In this document: positions 16,363 through 24,218 of the stretch, one piece after another | Numbering within the stretch: the stretch's first letter is position 1 | How the letters are laid out: every line of letters starts with the position of its first letter | DNA from: JAOZTV01 sp965371805 | GTDB taxonomy: Bacteria; Acidobacteriota; Aminicenantia; UBA2199 | Length of the DNA: 42,094 bases | NCBI GenBank assembly: GCA_965371805.1 | Contig: CBDUZW010000045.1 | Location: 1-42,094 of the forward strand | Direction: 5' to 3' | The notes under the pieces: generated by a model | The model's database searches: none | Told to the model about the DNA's origin: nothing | What the model saw: only the letters and a program-made list of their open reading frames with translations | Position numbers and translations under genes: made by a program

Positions 16363-16638
16363 TTAACTGTTCACTTTTTTTTTCAAATTTAAAGCAGGAA
16401 AAAATTTCACTATTTTTTGTGGTTTAATTTCCATCCTTTTATTTGTTCCAGGATGAATTACGGATTTTTTTTCCCGTTGCACCACCCGGAAAGTTCCAAA
16501 ATTTGATAATACAATTTTTTTTTCACCATCCAGAGTTTCACCAATAACTTCAATTAATAGATCAATATAATTCTGAACTTCAAACTTTTTAAACTCAGTT
16601 TTTAAGGCAATCCTTTCTGTAAGTTCTCTTTTATTCAT
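16363..16638 (-). CDS. HU/IHF family DNA-binding protein
   Basis: A 91-residue nucleoid protein of the HU/IHF family. The dimerisation helices MNKRELTERIALKTEF and VQNYIDLLIEVIGETL are followed by the beta-arm region LSNFGTFRVVQREKKSVIHP and TNKRMEIKPQKIVKFFPA. The conserved GTF and the proline-containing arm tip (in the IHPGT segment) are seen. The arm reads HPGTNKRMEIK, closer to IHF/HU-like generic members than to a specific subtype. AGGAGATG is upstream of the ATG. It lies between dnaB and the Usp gene. Confidence 0.93.
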   Translation of the reverse strand: MNKRELTERIALKTEFKKFEVQNYIDLLIEVIGETLDGEKKIVLSNFGTFRVVQREKKSVIHPGTNKRMEIKPQKIVKFFPALNLKKKVNS

Positions 16639-16691
16639 TTCATCTCCTATAATTCGAATAACACATTAGAAAAAAAAAGTCAAGAAAAAAA

Positions 16692-18089
16692 TTAAAATTC
16701 ATCATCAGAATAATCCGAGTACTCAAGATTTGCAAATTTAGTAAATTCACTTATATACGCTAATTTGATGTTTCCAGTAGGACCATTTCGCTGCTTAGCA
16801 ATTATTACATCAGCCTCTCCGGTTCTATCTGTATCTTTATTATATTGTTCTTCTCTATGTAAAAACATAATTATATCAGCATCCTGTTCAATAGCGCCAC
16901 TTTCTTTTAAATCTGATAATTGATATTTTGGAGCCCCTTCAGAAGCTCCGCCTCTCTGCTCAGGAGACCTGTTTAACTGAGCAAGTGCTACAACCGGAAT
17001 ATTCAGTTCCTTTGCCATTGCTTTTAATGAAGAGGAAATGATTGCTACTTCCTGAGCTCTTGAATCACTGCGCCTCATATTATCACCGGATACCTTCATC
17101 AACTGCAAATAATCAACAAAAATTATATCTAGGTTCCCTTCTCTTTGAAGTCTTCTTGCCCTGGTTTTCATCTCTATTATTGACAATACAGCAGAATCAT
17201 CAATATGTGTGTCTGATTTTCTAAATTCACTTGCTGCAAGATTAAGCTGCTGCCATTCAGGTCCAGTTAATTTTTTTTTACCTTGTATAAGTTGGCTGAG
17301 ATTTATATTTGCCCTTAGAGCAAGCAGTCTCATCATAACCTGCATCTCATTCATTTCAATAGAGAAAAAACCGACTGATTTCTCATTCTTTATCGCCATA
17401 TTTGCAACAATATTCAGAGCCAGGGCAGTCTTTCCCATTGATGGCCTTGCAGCGATAACAATCAGATCTCCTTTCTGAAACCCTCCTGTCATTTTATCAA
17501 TTTCAGTAAAACCGGTAGTAATTCCATTACTATTTCCATGTTTCTGAATATTTTCAATCTGGTCAATAGCTATTGGAACAATCTCTTCTGTAGAATGAAA
17601 CCCCTCTTTGTCCTGGTAATTAGATATCTTTATGAGATCTTCCTGGAGATCAACTAAAATTGACTTTGAATCAGCACCCTCTTCAGTACCTTTTTTCATG
17701 ACATTTGCTGAAGCAAGAATAATTTGTCTTAAAGAGGATAGTTCGAGTATTGTTTTTATATATTCAGTAATATCAATATTATCTGGTATTCCATCCAGCA
17801 GGGAGGTAATATATTCATGACCTCCAGCAATTTTCAAATCATTCTGTCTGTCAAGATGTCCGGAAATGGTTACAATGTCTGCAGTAGTACCATCATTTAT
17901 AAGTTTATTTATTGCAGCCGCAACTACATGGTTTGAATTCCTGTGAAAATCAGATGGAGCTATTTCGGAAAAAACTTCATTTGCATAATTATTATTGATG
18001 AGCATCGCTCCAAGTACAGCACGCTCTGCATACTCATCGTAAGGGAGTGATTTCATCGACCCGCTATTTACATTTCCCTGTATTTTCAT
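16692..18089 (-). CDS. dnaB: replicative DNA helicase DnaB
   Basis: A 465-residue hexameric 5'-3' helicase of the replisome. The N-terminal domain starts at PYDEYAERAVLGAMLI (about 17-32). The RecA-like C-terminal domain has Walker A ARPSMGKTALALNI, Walker B LDIIFVDYLQLM, the ALAQLNR motif and the ESGAIEQDADIIMFLHREE plus AKQRNGPTG signature blocks. There is no intein. I kept the upstream ATG at 18089; a second in-frame ATG (MKSLPYDEY, at 18056) matches the usual family start and is an equally good candidate. It follows rplI after a 174-bp gap with a hairpin, the common rpsF-rpsR-rplI-dnaB order. Confidence 0.96.
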   Translation of the reverse strand: MKIQGNVNSGSMKSLPYDEYAERAVLGAMLINNNYANEVFSEIAPSDFHRNSNHVVAAAINKLINDGTTADIVTISGHLDRQNDLKIAGGHEYITSLLDGIPDNIDITEYIKTILELSSLRQIILASANVMKKGTEEGADSKSILVDLQEDLIKISNYQDKEGFHSTEEIVPIAIDQIENIQKHGNSNGITTGFTEIDKMTGGFQKGDLIVIAARPSMGKTALALNIVANMAIKNEKSVGFFSIEMNEMQVMMRLLALRANINLSQLIQGKKKLTGPEWQQLNLAASEFRKSDTHIDDSAVLSIIEMKTRARRLQREGNLDIIFVDYLQLMKVSGDNMRRSDSRAQEVAIISSSLKAMAKELNIPVVALAQLNRSPEQRGGASEGAPKYQLSDLKESGAIEQDADIIMFLHREEQYNKDTDRTGEADVIIAKQRNGPTGNIKLAYISEFTKFANLEYSDYSDDEF

Positions 18090-18174
18090 ATTAATATTTT
18101 CTTCAGTTATTTGTCTTAATACTTTAAGGAGATCACCTCAGTGTCTGCCTTAAAAATCTATTTAACTATCAATC

Positions 18175-18197
18175 AGGGCAGCTACAGAAGCTGCCCT
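18175..18197 (-). terminator. GC-rich hairpin between rplI and dnaB
   Basis: Inverted repeat AGGGCAGCT / AGCTGCCCT with a 5-nt loop lies 66 bp downstream of the rplI stop and 85 bp upstream of the dnaB start. No T-run follows on either strand, so it is more likely a processing or partial attenuation structure setting the ratio of ribosomal protein to helicase expression than a full terminator. Confidence 0.55.
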
Positions 18198-18263
18198 CCT
18201 TAATCATAATTAATGTATTGGAATATATGTAACTTGATTTTAAGGATAAATTTACTTTACCCA

Positions 18264-18782
18264 TTAATCTTCTAAGTATACATCCTCACTTCTAACATAG
18301 TTTGATTCTTCAACTTCACTTAATAGTGCCATCTCTCCGCCTTCAGGAACAACTTCAATTGTTAATTCAGCGCTAACATCTCTAAATAATCTGACATTAC
18401 ATTTAAAAATACCGGTTTTTTTAATAGGTTCACCAAGACTGAATTTTTTCCTCTCTATTGAGATATCGATTTTTTTTAATTCTTCTTCAATATCTGAAAT
18501 AGTTACTGAACCGTAAAGTACACCCTTCTCGCCAGCTTTTCTCTCGATTTTGATGTTTAAATCCTCAATTTTTTGCTTTTGATCCTCTGCAGAAAGTTTT
18601 TCTACTTCCCTTTGCTGTTCATATTTTCCCATCTTTACTTTTGAAACATCAAGATTATGTTTCGTATATCGTAAAGCAAGACTATTTGGGAAAAGAAAAT
18701 TTCTCGCATACCCTGGTTTCACATCAACAGCATCCCCAAACAAACCTAAGTTATCAATATCTCTGTTTAATATGACTTTCAT
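18264..18782 (-). CDS. rplI: 50S ribosomal protein L9
   Basis: A 172-residue L9. The N-terminal domain is diagnostic (MKVILNRDIDNLGLFGDAVD then VKPGYARNFLFPNSLA), followed by the long connecting helix (about 42-75) and the C-terminal RNA-binding domain (GSVTISDIEEELKK). The C-terminus has an acidic extension of roughly 20 residues (EGGEMALLSEVEESNY) beyond the usual about 150 residues. One base separates it from rpsR upstream, consistent with coupled translation. Confidence 0.96.
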   Translation of the reverse strand: MKVILNRDIDNLGLFGDAVDVKPGYARNFLFPNSLALRYTKHNLDVSKVKMGKYEQQREVEKLSAEDQKQKIEDLNIKIERKAGEKGVLYGSVTISDIEEELKKIDISIERKKFSLGEPIKKTGIFKCNVRLFRDVSAELTIEVVPEGGEMALLSEVEESNYVRSEDVYLED

Positions 18783-18783
18783 A

Positions 18784-19053
18784 TTATCCTCTCTTTGGTT
18801 CTATATACATAATTAAAGACATATGTCTTGCCCTTTTAATTGCCTTTGTTATCTGTTTTTGATGATAAGGACATGCACCTGAAACTCTAGCCGGCAAAAT
18901 TTTACCTGTTTCAAGAATGAATCTTTCAAGCATTTTATAGTTTTTATAATCAACAAGTCGGATTCTATCTTTACAATACACACAATATTTCTTTTTAGAA
19001 AAATAAAACTTTCTTGCAGGTTTATTCTGTGAATAATTTCTAGTTGGTTTCAT
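18784..19053 (-). CDS. rpsR: 30S ribosomal protein S18, cysteine-containing type
   Basis: An 89-residue S18 that pairs with S6 on the 30S platform. The core signature is LVDYKNYKMLERFI, TGKILPARVSGACPYHQKQI and KAIKRARHMSL. It has CVYC near the N-terminus and C-P-Y-H in the conserved GACPYHQ stretch, giving a probable Zn-binding CxxC...CxxH set (the C+ form). Many bacteria have lost these cysteines. It overlaps rpsF by 14 bp. The usual ssb gene between rpsF and rpsR is absent here. Confidence 0.95.
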   Translation of the reverse strand: MKPTRNYSQNKPARKFYFSKKKYCVYCKDRIRLVDYKNYKMLERFILETGKILPARVSGACPYHQKQITKAIKRARHMSLIMYIEPKRG

Positions 19054-19471
19054 TAGAAGTCTCCTTTACATTTCGGTTTTCATACTCACTGGATTTTGCA
19101 CCATCATTTTCTTGCATTTTTTTCTTTCTTTTGTCTGATTTTTCCCATTTTTTTACTAGTTTATTGCTTTTCTTTAACTTGTCATCAAGCCTGACAACAA
19201 TAAATCTAATGATCTTCTCATTCAGCCTCATTTTTCTTTCAACTTCATCTACAACAGTTCCATCCATTTCAGCATAAATGAAGACATAAATACCTTCTTT
19301 GTGTTTTTCGATTGGGTAAACCAGTCTCTTTCTACCCCATTCATCGAGTTTTTCAATAACACCTTTACTATCTTCAATAATTTTTGTTATAGAAGCTGTT
19401 ATTTTCTTAACCTCTTCTTCTGTTGATTCGGGATTGATTATAAACCCGATGTCATAATTCCTTTTGTCCAT
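19040..19471 (-). CDS. rpsF: 30S ribosomal protein S6
   Basis: A 143-residue S6. The ferredoxin-like fold covers about 1-100: YDIGFIINPESTEEEVKKI, DEWGRKRLVYPIEKHKEGIY, and NEKIIRFIVVRLD. About 40 charged residues follow (KKWEKSDKRKKKMQEN to the end), a low-complexity tail longer than in many homologues. The start is supported by AAGGAGG upstream of ATG. It begins the rpsF-rpsR-rplI unit, 88 bp after rplY, and the gap contains a structure resembling the S6:S18 autoregulatory leader. Confidence 0.95.
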   Translation of the reverse strand: MDKRNYDIGFIINPESTEEEVKKITASITKIIEDSKGVIEKLDEWGRKRLVYPIEKHKEGIYVFIYAEMDGTVVDEVERKMRLNEKIIRFIVVRLDDKLKKSNKLVKKWEKSDKRKKKMQENDGAKSSEYENRNVKETSNETN

Positions 19472-19490
19472 CTTTCCTCCTTCTGGATAC

Positions 19491-19552
19491 TATTCCCATT
19501 TACTATCGGAATTGAGCCCTCTACCTAAAGTAGAGAGCAAGAAGTAAATAGT
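19491..19552 (-). promoter_or_regulatory. candidate S6:S18 mRNA leader of rpsF
   Basis: In the rpsF 5' region the transcript can pair ATTTACT (19549-19543) with AGTAAAT (19504-19498). Inside is a second hairpin with arms CTCTAC and GTAGAG. A CCG trinucleotide (19509-19507) lies unpaired just before the closing 3' arm. The known S6:S18-binding leader has a CCG in a bulge beside a stem, so the arrangement fits. This is read by eye only; no covariance was tested. Confidence 0.4.
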
Positions 19553-19559
19553 TACCTTT

Positions 19560-20231
19560 TTATTTTTTTTCTTCAACCTTAGCTTTAGGTTCATCAGCCT
19601 CACTTGTTTCAGACGCTGCTGCTTCTTCACCTTCAAGAACTTCTTCTTCTTCAACTTCTTCTTCTTCTTCCGCACCCTTAGCTACAACCGCACAAATAAC
19701 AACCTGCTTTTCAGACATAATCTGTACATTATCTTCTTCTGCTATATTCTCTACCTTAATAGAATTACCAGAGTGCAATTCAGTAACATCTATTTCAAAA
19801 GTAGTCGGGATTAACATTGGAAGTGCCTTAACTTTGATCTCTCTTGTAACAAAATCAAATACTCCATCCTCAACTCTAACACCAATTGCCTCTCCAACAA
19901 TATGAACCGGGACAGAAACTTCAATTTTCTTATCCAGATCCAATCTAATAAAATCAGCATGAAGAAGAGTATCTCCAAGATGATCATACTGAAGTTCCTT
20001 CAACATTGCATCTACTTCAATATCATCTCTTTGTATTCTTAATATTGTATTCTGTTTTTTTTCCATTTTTAAAATTGACAGTACATCTTTTAATTCAATT
20101 GAAATTGGAATTGGATCTTTCTTATCTCCATAAATAATTGCGGGAATTTTTCCCTCTCTTCTAATCTGCTTTGCTATCTTTGAGCCGACACCAACTCTTG
20201 ATTCAGCTTTAAAATTTACTAAGTTTTCCAT
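19560..20231 (-). CDS. rplY: 50S ribosomal protein L25/general stress protein Ctc
   Basis: A 223-residue two-domain L25 (TL5/Ctc type) that binds 5S rRNA. The N-terminal L25 domain covers about 5-95 (GVGSKIAKQIRREGKIPAII, LHADFIRLD) and the C-terminal TL5 domain about 98-185 (VPVHIVGEAIGVRVEDGVF, LPMLIPTTFEIDVTEL). The last about 35 residues are a glutamate-rich low-complexity tail (EEEEEVEEEEVLEGEEA), frequent in this family. It lies 15 bp after prs, matching the common prs-rplY order. The peptidyl-tRNA hydrolase gene that often follows is missing. Confidence 0.94.
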   Translation of the reverse strand: MENLVNFKAESRVGVGSKIAKQIRREGKIPAIIYGDKKDPIPISIELKDVLSILKMEKKQNTILRIQRDDIEVDAMLKELQYDHLGDTLLHADFIRLDLDKKIEVSVPVHIVGEAIGVRVEDGVFDFVTREIKVKALPMLIPTTFEIDVTELHSGNSIKVENIAEEDNVQIMSEKQVVICAVVAKGAEEEEEVEEEEVLEGEEAAASETSEADEPKAKVEEKK

Positions 20232-20246
20232 TCTTCACCTCTTTTA

Positions 20247-21188
20247 TTAAAATAATTTGGAAACTGATGTTTCATTATGAATACTTTCTATCGCTGATGC
20301 AAATAGATTTGCTACAGAGAGTACTTTTATTTTTTCACAATTCTCTTTACCATTCAATAAAGGAACTGTATCTGTTGTATATATTCTATGAACCTGTGCT
20401 TTATTAATACGGTCTATTGCCTCACCTGAAAAAATACCATGAGTACAAAGTGCCGATACCTTTTTTGCACCATTCTCTTTTACTGCATTTATGGTTGCAC
20501 TAAGTGTTCCTGCCGTATCAACAATATCATCTACAATTATTGCATTTTTATCCTTAACATCTCCAATTATGTGAAAGATTTCTGCAACATTGGGACCTGT
20601 TCTTCTTTTATCGGCAATTGCCAGTCCTGCTTTTAACAATTTTGAAAAATTCCTGGCTCTTTCAACACCACCAGCATCGGGAGATACGATGACCAGATCT
20701 TCATTATCAATCTCTTTAAAATGCGAAGCAAATATTGGTAAACCCATTAAATTATCAACAGGAATATTAAAAAAACCCTGGATTTGGTTGGCATGGAGAT
20801 CAATGGTTAAAACTCTGGAAAAACCTGACGTTTCAAGCAGATCAGCAAGTAATCTAGCTGAAACCGGAACTCTGGGTCTGTCTTTTCTGTCCTGTCTGGC
20901 ATATGCATAATATGGAATAACTGCTGTAATTCTTTTAGCAGAGGCTCGTTTAAATGCATCTGCCATCAATAGCAATTCCATGATATGAAAGTTTATATCA
21001 CTTGTTAGTGACTGAACGATAAATACATCAGCTCCCCTTACATTCTCATGACTCTGAAACCTGATCTCCCCATCTGAAAAAACTCCCAATCCGCATTTGC
21101 CAAGTGTCTTTCCTAATTTACCTACAATACTCTCCGCAAGATCTCTGTTTGACGAACCGGAAAAAATTAAAAATTTGTCTTCGCTCAT
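20247..21188 (-). CDS. prs: ribose-phosphate pyrophosphokinase
   Basis: A 313-residue PRPP synthetase (ribose 5-phosphate + ATP to PRPP + AMP), feeding nucleotide, His and Trp synthesis. Key motifs are IRFQSHENVRGADVFIVQS, the ATP-binding YYAYARQDRKDRPRVP, LTIDLHANQIQGFF, and the PRPP loop VDDIVDTAGTL. I start it at the ATG at 21188 (MSEDKFLIFSGSSNR), the family start, with AAAAGG a few bases upstream. The frame is open further upstream only because it runs through the tRNA-Gln gene. Just 12 bp separate the tRNA 3' end from this ATG, so tRNA processing would generate the 5' end of the prs message. Confidence 0.96.
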   Translation of the reverse strand: MSEDKFLIFSGSSNRDLAESIVGKLGKTLGKCGLGVFSDGEIRFQSHENVRGADVFIVQSLTSDINFHIMELLLMADAFKRASAKRITAVIPYYAYARQDRKDRPRVPVSARLLADLLETSGFSRVLTIDLHANQIQGFFNIPVDNLMGLPIFASHFKEIDNEDLVIVSPDAGGVERARNFSKLLKAGLAIADKRRTGPNVAEIFHIIGDVKDKNAIIVDDIVDTAGTLSATINAVKENGAKKVSALCTHGIFSGEAIDRINKAQVHRIYTTDTVPLLNGKENCEKIKVLSVANLFASAIESIHNETSVSKLF

Positions 21189-21196
21189 TTTACCTT

Positions 21197-22105
21197 TTAT
21201 CTGGGGCGGATGGATTCGAACCACCGAATACCGACTCCAAAAACCGGTGCCTTACCGCTTGGCCACGCCCCAATACCTTTTTTATATTCAGTCTTATTGA
21301 TCGAATCTGCGATCAATAATCTTTCACTGCAAATTAACTCTGGAACATCTTCATTTTTTAACATACTAAATAAAGAAGATCCACTTCCACTCATCATTAC
21401 AAAGCTATCTAAAGCTTTGCTCATCATATCTCTAATCTTTTTTACTTCAGGAAATAGTTCAAAAGTCACATCTTCCAGCATATTTTCCAACACACTAAGG
21501 TCTCCTGTATCTAAAAAGAGGCTAATTTTACTTGTAAATCCAGTAGTTGTCAAGTTAAGTTTTGAAAAAATCAATCCGGTTGACACATTAATTTCCGGTA
21601 TCAAAATACCAAATCTGGTTTTTTTTAAATCCTCTAATTCAGTAATTTTCTCGCCAATACCTTCAGCAAGGACAGTTCCTCCAAATAAAAAATATGGGAC
21701 ATCAGCGCCAATATTTATGCCAATATCTATCATTTCCTCTAAGCTTAGACCCAGTTTATAATAGTCATTAAGAAACATCAGGATAACAGCTCCATTACTG
21801 CTGCCCCCGCCAAGTCCGCTGCCGGCAGGAATTCTTTTGGTAACAGAAACGTCAAATCCCTGATCAATATTAAATTTTTTTTTCATTATTTGAAAAACTT
21901 TTGAAATAATATTTGAAGAACCCCATTTGATATCTTTTTTATTTCCACTTAATATTAATTTCCCAAGATCATTTTTTTTTATTTCAATATCATCATATAA
22001 ATCTATGGTTTGAAAAATAGTTTTCAGAAGGTGATATCCATCCTTCCGCTTTCCAACAATCTCTAAACCAAGGTTTATTTTTGCATATGATTTTAATTTA
22101 TACAT
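21197..22105 (-). CDS. ispE: 4-diphosphocytidyl-2-C-methyl-D-erythritol kinase IspE, frame running through tRNA-Gln
   Basis: GHMP-family kinase of the MEP isoprenoid pathway. Diagnostic motifs are SYAKINLGLEIVGKRKDGYH at the N-terminus, the ATP loop PAGSGLGGGSSNGA, and GADVPYFLFGGTVLAEGIGE. The C-terminal motif MMSGSGSSLFSM is also present. The conserved fold is complete by about residue 277. No stop codon occurs before the tRNA-Gln gene: the frame continues as GAWPSGKAPVFGVGIRW, a translation of the tRNA itself, and stops at TAA 21199-21197, two bases past the tRNA's 3' end. The protein is therefore 302 residues if the transcript is uncut. The start codon lies 7 nt from a TATAAT box, without a Shine-Dalgarno sequence, suggesting a leaderless mRNA. 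Confidence 0.94.
   Translation of the reverse strand: MYKLKSYAKINLGLEIVGKRKDGYHLLKTIFQTIDLYDDIEIKKNDLGKLILSGNKKDIKWGSSNIISKVFQIMKKKFNIDQGFDVSVTKRIPAGSGLGGGSSNGAVILMFLNDYYKLGLSLEEMIDIGINIGADVPYFLFGGTVLAEGIGEKITELEDLKKTRFGILIPEINVSTGLIFSKLNLTTTGFTSKISLFLDTGDLSVLENMLEDVTFELFPEVKKIRDMMSKALDSFVMMSGSGSSLFSMLKNEDVPELICSERLLIADSINKTEYKKGIGAWPSGKAPVFGVGIRWFESIRPR
21201..21272 (-). tRNA. tRNA-Gln (anticodon TTG)
   Basis: The cloverleaf folds fully: acceptor TGGGGCG/CGCCCCA with discriminator G, D-arm GCC...GGC with AAGCGGTAA loop, anticodon stem CCGGT/GTCGG around loop TTTTGGA (anticodon TTG), T-arm GGTGG TTCGAAT CCATC. The U1-A72 pair and G73 are glutamine identity elements. The 3' CCA is not encoded, so CCA-adding enzyme is needed. 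The gene lies wholly inside the 3' end of the ispE frame, on the same strand, 12 bp before prs. Confidence 0.97.
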
Positions 22106-22112
22106 AAAAATT

Positions 22113-22118
22113 ATTATA
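22113..22118 (-). promoter_or_regulatory. extended -10 box for a leaderless ispE transcript
   Basis: On the minus strand TGGTATAAT forms an extended -10 (TGnTATAAT). It is followed by only AATTTTT before the ispE ATG, placing the expected transcription start at or next to the start codon. The -35 region is a poor match. It would drive the ispE-tRNA-prs-rplY block. Confidence 0.55.
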
Positions 22119-22136
22119 CCATAGGAATAGTAAAAC

Positions 22137-22165
22137 TTGACATTTTATTGTTAAAAGAATACTAT
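22137..22165 (+). promoter_or_regulatory. sigma-70 promoter of the chalcone-isomerase-like gene
   Basis: A perfect TTGACA (22137-22142), a 17-bp spacer, and TACTAT (22160-22165) lie 16 bp before the ATG at 22182, with AGGAGG at 22172-22177. The promoter is divergent from, and nearly overlaps, the ispE promoter. Confidence 0.8.
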
Positions 22166-22181
22166 TTTTTCAGGAGGCTTT

Positions 22182-22748
22182 ATGAATACTAAAAAACTAC
22201 ATTTAATTTTAATTATTATCTTAACTGTTTTTATTGGATCTCTTTATTCCGGGACACTGAAGGGTATTAAAATGGAAGATACTATAAAACTAGATAACGA
22301 TACTCTTGTCTTGAATGGAATGGCACTAAGAAAAAAAGTTTTTTTTAAAGTGTATGTTGCAGGTTTGTATCTCACTAAAAAAGAGACTGATGAAACAAAA
22401 ATATTCAGCAGTGACACAAAAAGAGTCCTAAAAATGGAATTCATGAGAAGTGTCGGAGCAAAAAAACTTAATGGTGCATGGATGGATGGATTAAAAGACA
22501 ACACCCCTAAACACTCAGCTGAGTTAAAGAAACAATTTGATACTCTCTGTTCTTATATGGAAAGTGTTAAAGATGGTGATAGAGTTGAATTTTCCTATAC
22601 TCCAAATACCGGCACAACAATTACAGTAAAAAATAAAGCCAAAGGTACAATTAAAGGAAAACCATTTGCAGATGCAATGTTTGCATGCTGGATAGGACCT
22701 GAACCAGGCCCGGGAAATGGATTTAAAGAGGATCTTTTAGGAAAATAA
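22182..22748 (+). CDS. exported chalcone-isomerase-like protein
   Basis: A 188-residue protein with signal peptide (LILIIILTVFIGSLYSG) and a chalcone-isomerase-like fold (Chalcone_3 type). Typical features are LVLNGMALRKKVFFKVYVAG near the N-terminus, LYLTKK, an MEFMRSVGAKKL strand, FDTLCSYMESVKDGDRVEF, and FADAMFACWIGPEPG at the end. Bacterial members are periplasmic and lack proven isomerase activity; fatty-acid or ligand binding is suggested for the fold. It has its own strong promoter and an AGGAGG site. A hairpin at 22758-22790 follows. Confidence 0.88.
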   Translation: MNTKKLHLILIIILTVFIGSLYSGTLKGIKMEDTIKLDNDTLVLNGMALRKKVFFKVYVAGLYLTKKETDETKIFSSDTKRVLKMEFMRSVGAKKLNGAWMDGLKDNTPKHSAELKKQFDTLCSYMESVKDGDRVEFSYTPNTGTTITVKNKAKGTIKGKPFADAMFACWIGPEPGPGNGFKEDLLGK

Positions 22749-22757
22749 AATAGTTCC

Positions 22758-22790
22758 GGTCAAGATTTATTGTTTCTCCTAATCTTGACC
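22758..22790 (+). terminator. hairpin after the chalcone-isomerase-like gene
   Basis: Inverted repeat GGTCAAGAT / ATCTTGACC with a 15-nt loop, 9 bp after the stop codon. It lacks a following T-run, so it may be a weak terminator or mRNA-stabilising structure ahead of the NtrC-type regulator gene. Confidence 0.5.
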
Positions 22791-22818
22791 TCAACTTGCT
22801 GAACCTGGAAAAACAAAC

Positions 22819-24192
22819 ATGGACAATATAACAATATTAGTAATTGATGACGAAAAGAATATCGTAGACTCTGTTAAGATGGTGCTGGAATATGAAGACT
22901 ATCAGGTTAGAACTGCATTGAGTGGAATAGACGGCATTGCTCTGTATAAGGAGATCAATCCGGATATAATACTACTCGATGTAAAAATGCCCGGGATAGA
23001 TGGATTATCTGTATTAAAAGAGCTGAGGAAAATAAACCCATTTTCTGAGACAATTATGATGTCAGGGCATTCTGGAATATCTGAAGCTGTAGAAGCATCA
23101 AAACTTGGAGCATTTGATTTCTTAGAGAAACCGGTATCTCGGGATAAACTGATCCTGACAATAAGAAATGCCTCTGAAAAGATAAATCTGCTAAAGGAGA
23201 ATTATACTCTTAAAACAATAACTCATAAAAAATATCAAATGATCGGGAATTCACTCCAAATGCAAATCCTTATAAATGATATAAAAAAAGTTGCAAAAAC
23301 AGACTCAACCGTTTTGATAACCGGAGAAAGTGGAACAGGTAAAGAGCTTATTGCAAGAAATATCCATAGTCTTTCAAAAAAAAGCAAAAATAATCTTGTC
23401 CAGGTTAATTGCGCTGCCATCCCCGATGAATTAATTGAAAGTGAACTGTTTGGTCATGAGAAAGGCTCGTTCACAGGAGCCTATGAAAAAAAAATCGGAA
23501 AATTTGAGAATGCACATAATGGAACAATTTTTTTAGATGAAATAGGTGATCTTAGCTTAAAAGCACAAGCAAAAGTTCTCAGAGTATTAGAAGAAGGAGA
23601 AATACAAAGAGTAGGTTCTCCTGATATTAATAAAGTAATTGTCAGAATAATTGCTGCTACCAATAAAGATCTTCAGCAAGAGATCAAAGATGGTAATTTT
23701 CGTGAGGACCTTTATTTTAGATTAAATGTTGTCCCAATTTATTCTCCTTCACTTAGAGAAAGACAAGCAGATATTCCAATACTTATCGATCATTTTTTAA
23801 ACTATTTTTCAGAGGAAAATAATTTCAAAAGAAAAAGCTTTTCAGAAGATACAATAGAAAAATTTATTAACTATAAATGGAAAGGCAATATCAGAGAATT
23901 AAGAAATATTATTGAACGATTATTGATAATGACTGAATCAAAAGTAATTTCCCCTGCTGATCTTCCTGAATATATAAGCGGTATAAAGGAAATAGAACCC
24001 AATAAAGAGATGAGTCCAACGTTTGATCAGAAAAGCTGGAAAGATTTCAAAAAAGTATCTGAAAAAAGATATTTGGAAAAAAAACTGAAAGAATTTGGTC
24101 ACAATATAGCTAAAACAGCAAGAGAAATAGACCTGCCAAGAAGTAATCTATACAAAAAAATCGAACAATTCGATATATCAGTGCCAGAGTAA
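22819..24192 (+). CDS. sigma-54-dependent response regulator (NtrC family)
   Basis: A 457-residue regulator with three domains. The receiver (about 1-120) has D10-D11, phospho-acceptor D54 (ILLDVKMPG) and the conserved K in FDFLEKPVS. The AAA+ sigma-54 activator domain (about 140-375) has Walker A GESGTGKE, the sigma-54-contacting loop GSFTGAYEKK (a GAFTGA variant with Ser), Walker B GTIFLDEIGDLS and the R-finger region FREDLYFRLNVVP. A Fis-type HTH closes the protein (NIAKTAREIDLPRSNLYKKI). All key residues are present. No sensor kinase gene adjoins it, so the partner must be elsewhere. It implies sigma-54 in this genome. Confidence 0.95.
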   Translation: MDNITILVIDDEKNIVDSVKMVLEYEDYQVRTALSGIDGIALYKEINPDIILLDVKMPGIDGLSVLKELRKINPFSETIMMSGHSGISEAVEASKLGAFDFLEKPVSRDKLILTIRNASEKINLLKENYTLKTITHKKYQMIGNSLQMQILINDIKKVAKTDSTVLITGESGTGKELIARNIHSLSKKSKNNLVQVNCAAIPDELIESELFGHEKGSFTGAYEKKIGKFENAHNGTIFLDEIGDLSLKAQAKVLRVLEEGEIQRVGSPDINKVIVRIIAATNKDLQQEIKDGNFREDLYFRLNVVPIYSPSLRERQADIPILIDHFLNYFSEENNFKRKSFSEDTIEKFINYKWKGNIRELRNIIERLLIMTESKVISPADLPEYISGIKEIEPNKEMSPTFDQKSWKDFKKVSEKRYLEKKLKEFGHNIAKTAREIDLPRSNLYKKIEQFDISVPE

Positions 24193-24218
24193 ATAATAAT
24201 AAGCTTATTCTCTTTTCG

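Noticed and set aside
19490..19675. Lysine-rich minus-strand frame overlapping the end of rplY
   Set aside because: It is a shadow of the glutamate-rich rplY tail in another frame (GAA repeats read as AAG), with no start signal or homology.
21197..21275. The C-terminal extension of IspE (GAWPSGKAPVFGVG) as a new protein domain
   Set aside because: It is simply the translation of the tRNA-Gln gene on the same strand; similar peptides are a known artefact of translating tRNAs.
24193..24218. Strong terminator between the NtrC-type regulator gene and the convergent GT4 gene
   Set aside because: Only a short palindrome, AATAAGCTTATT, is present in 26 bp, too weak to call.
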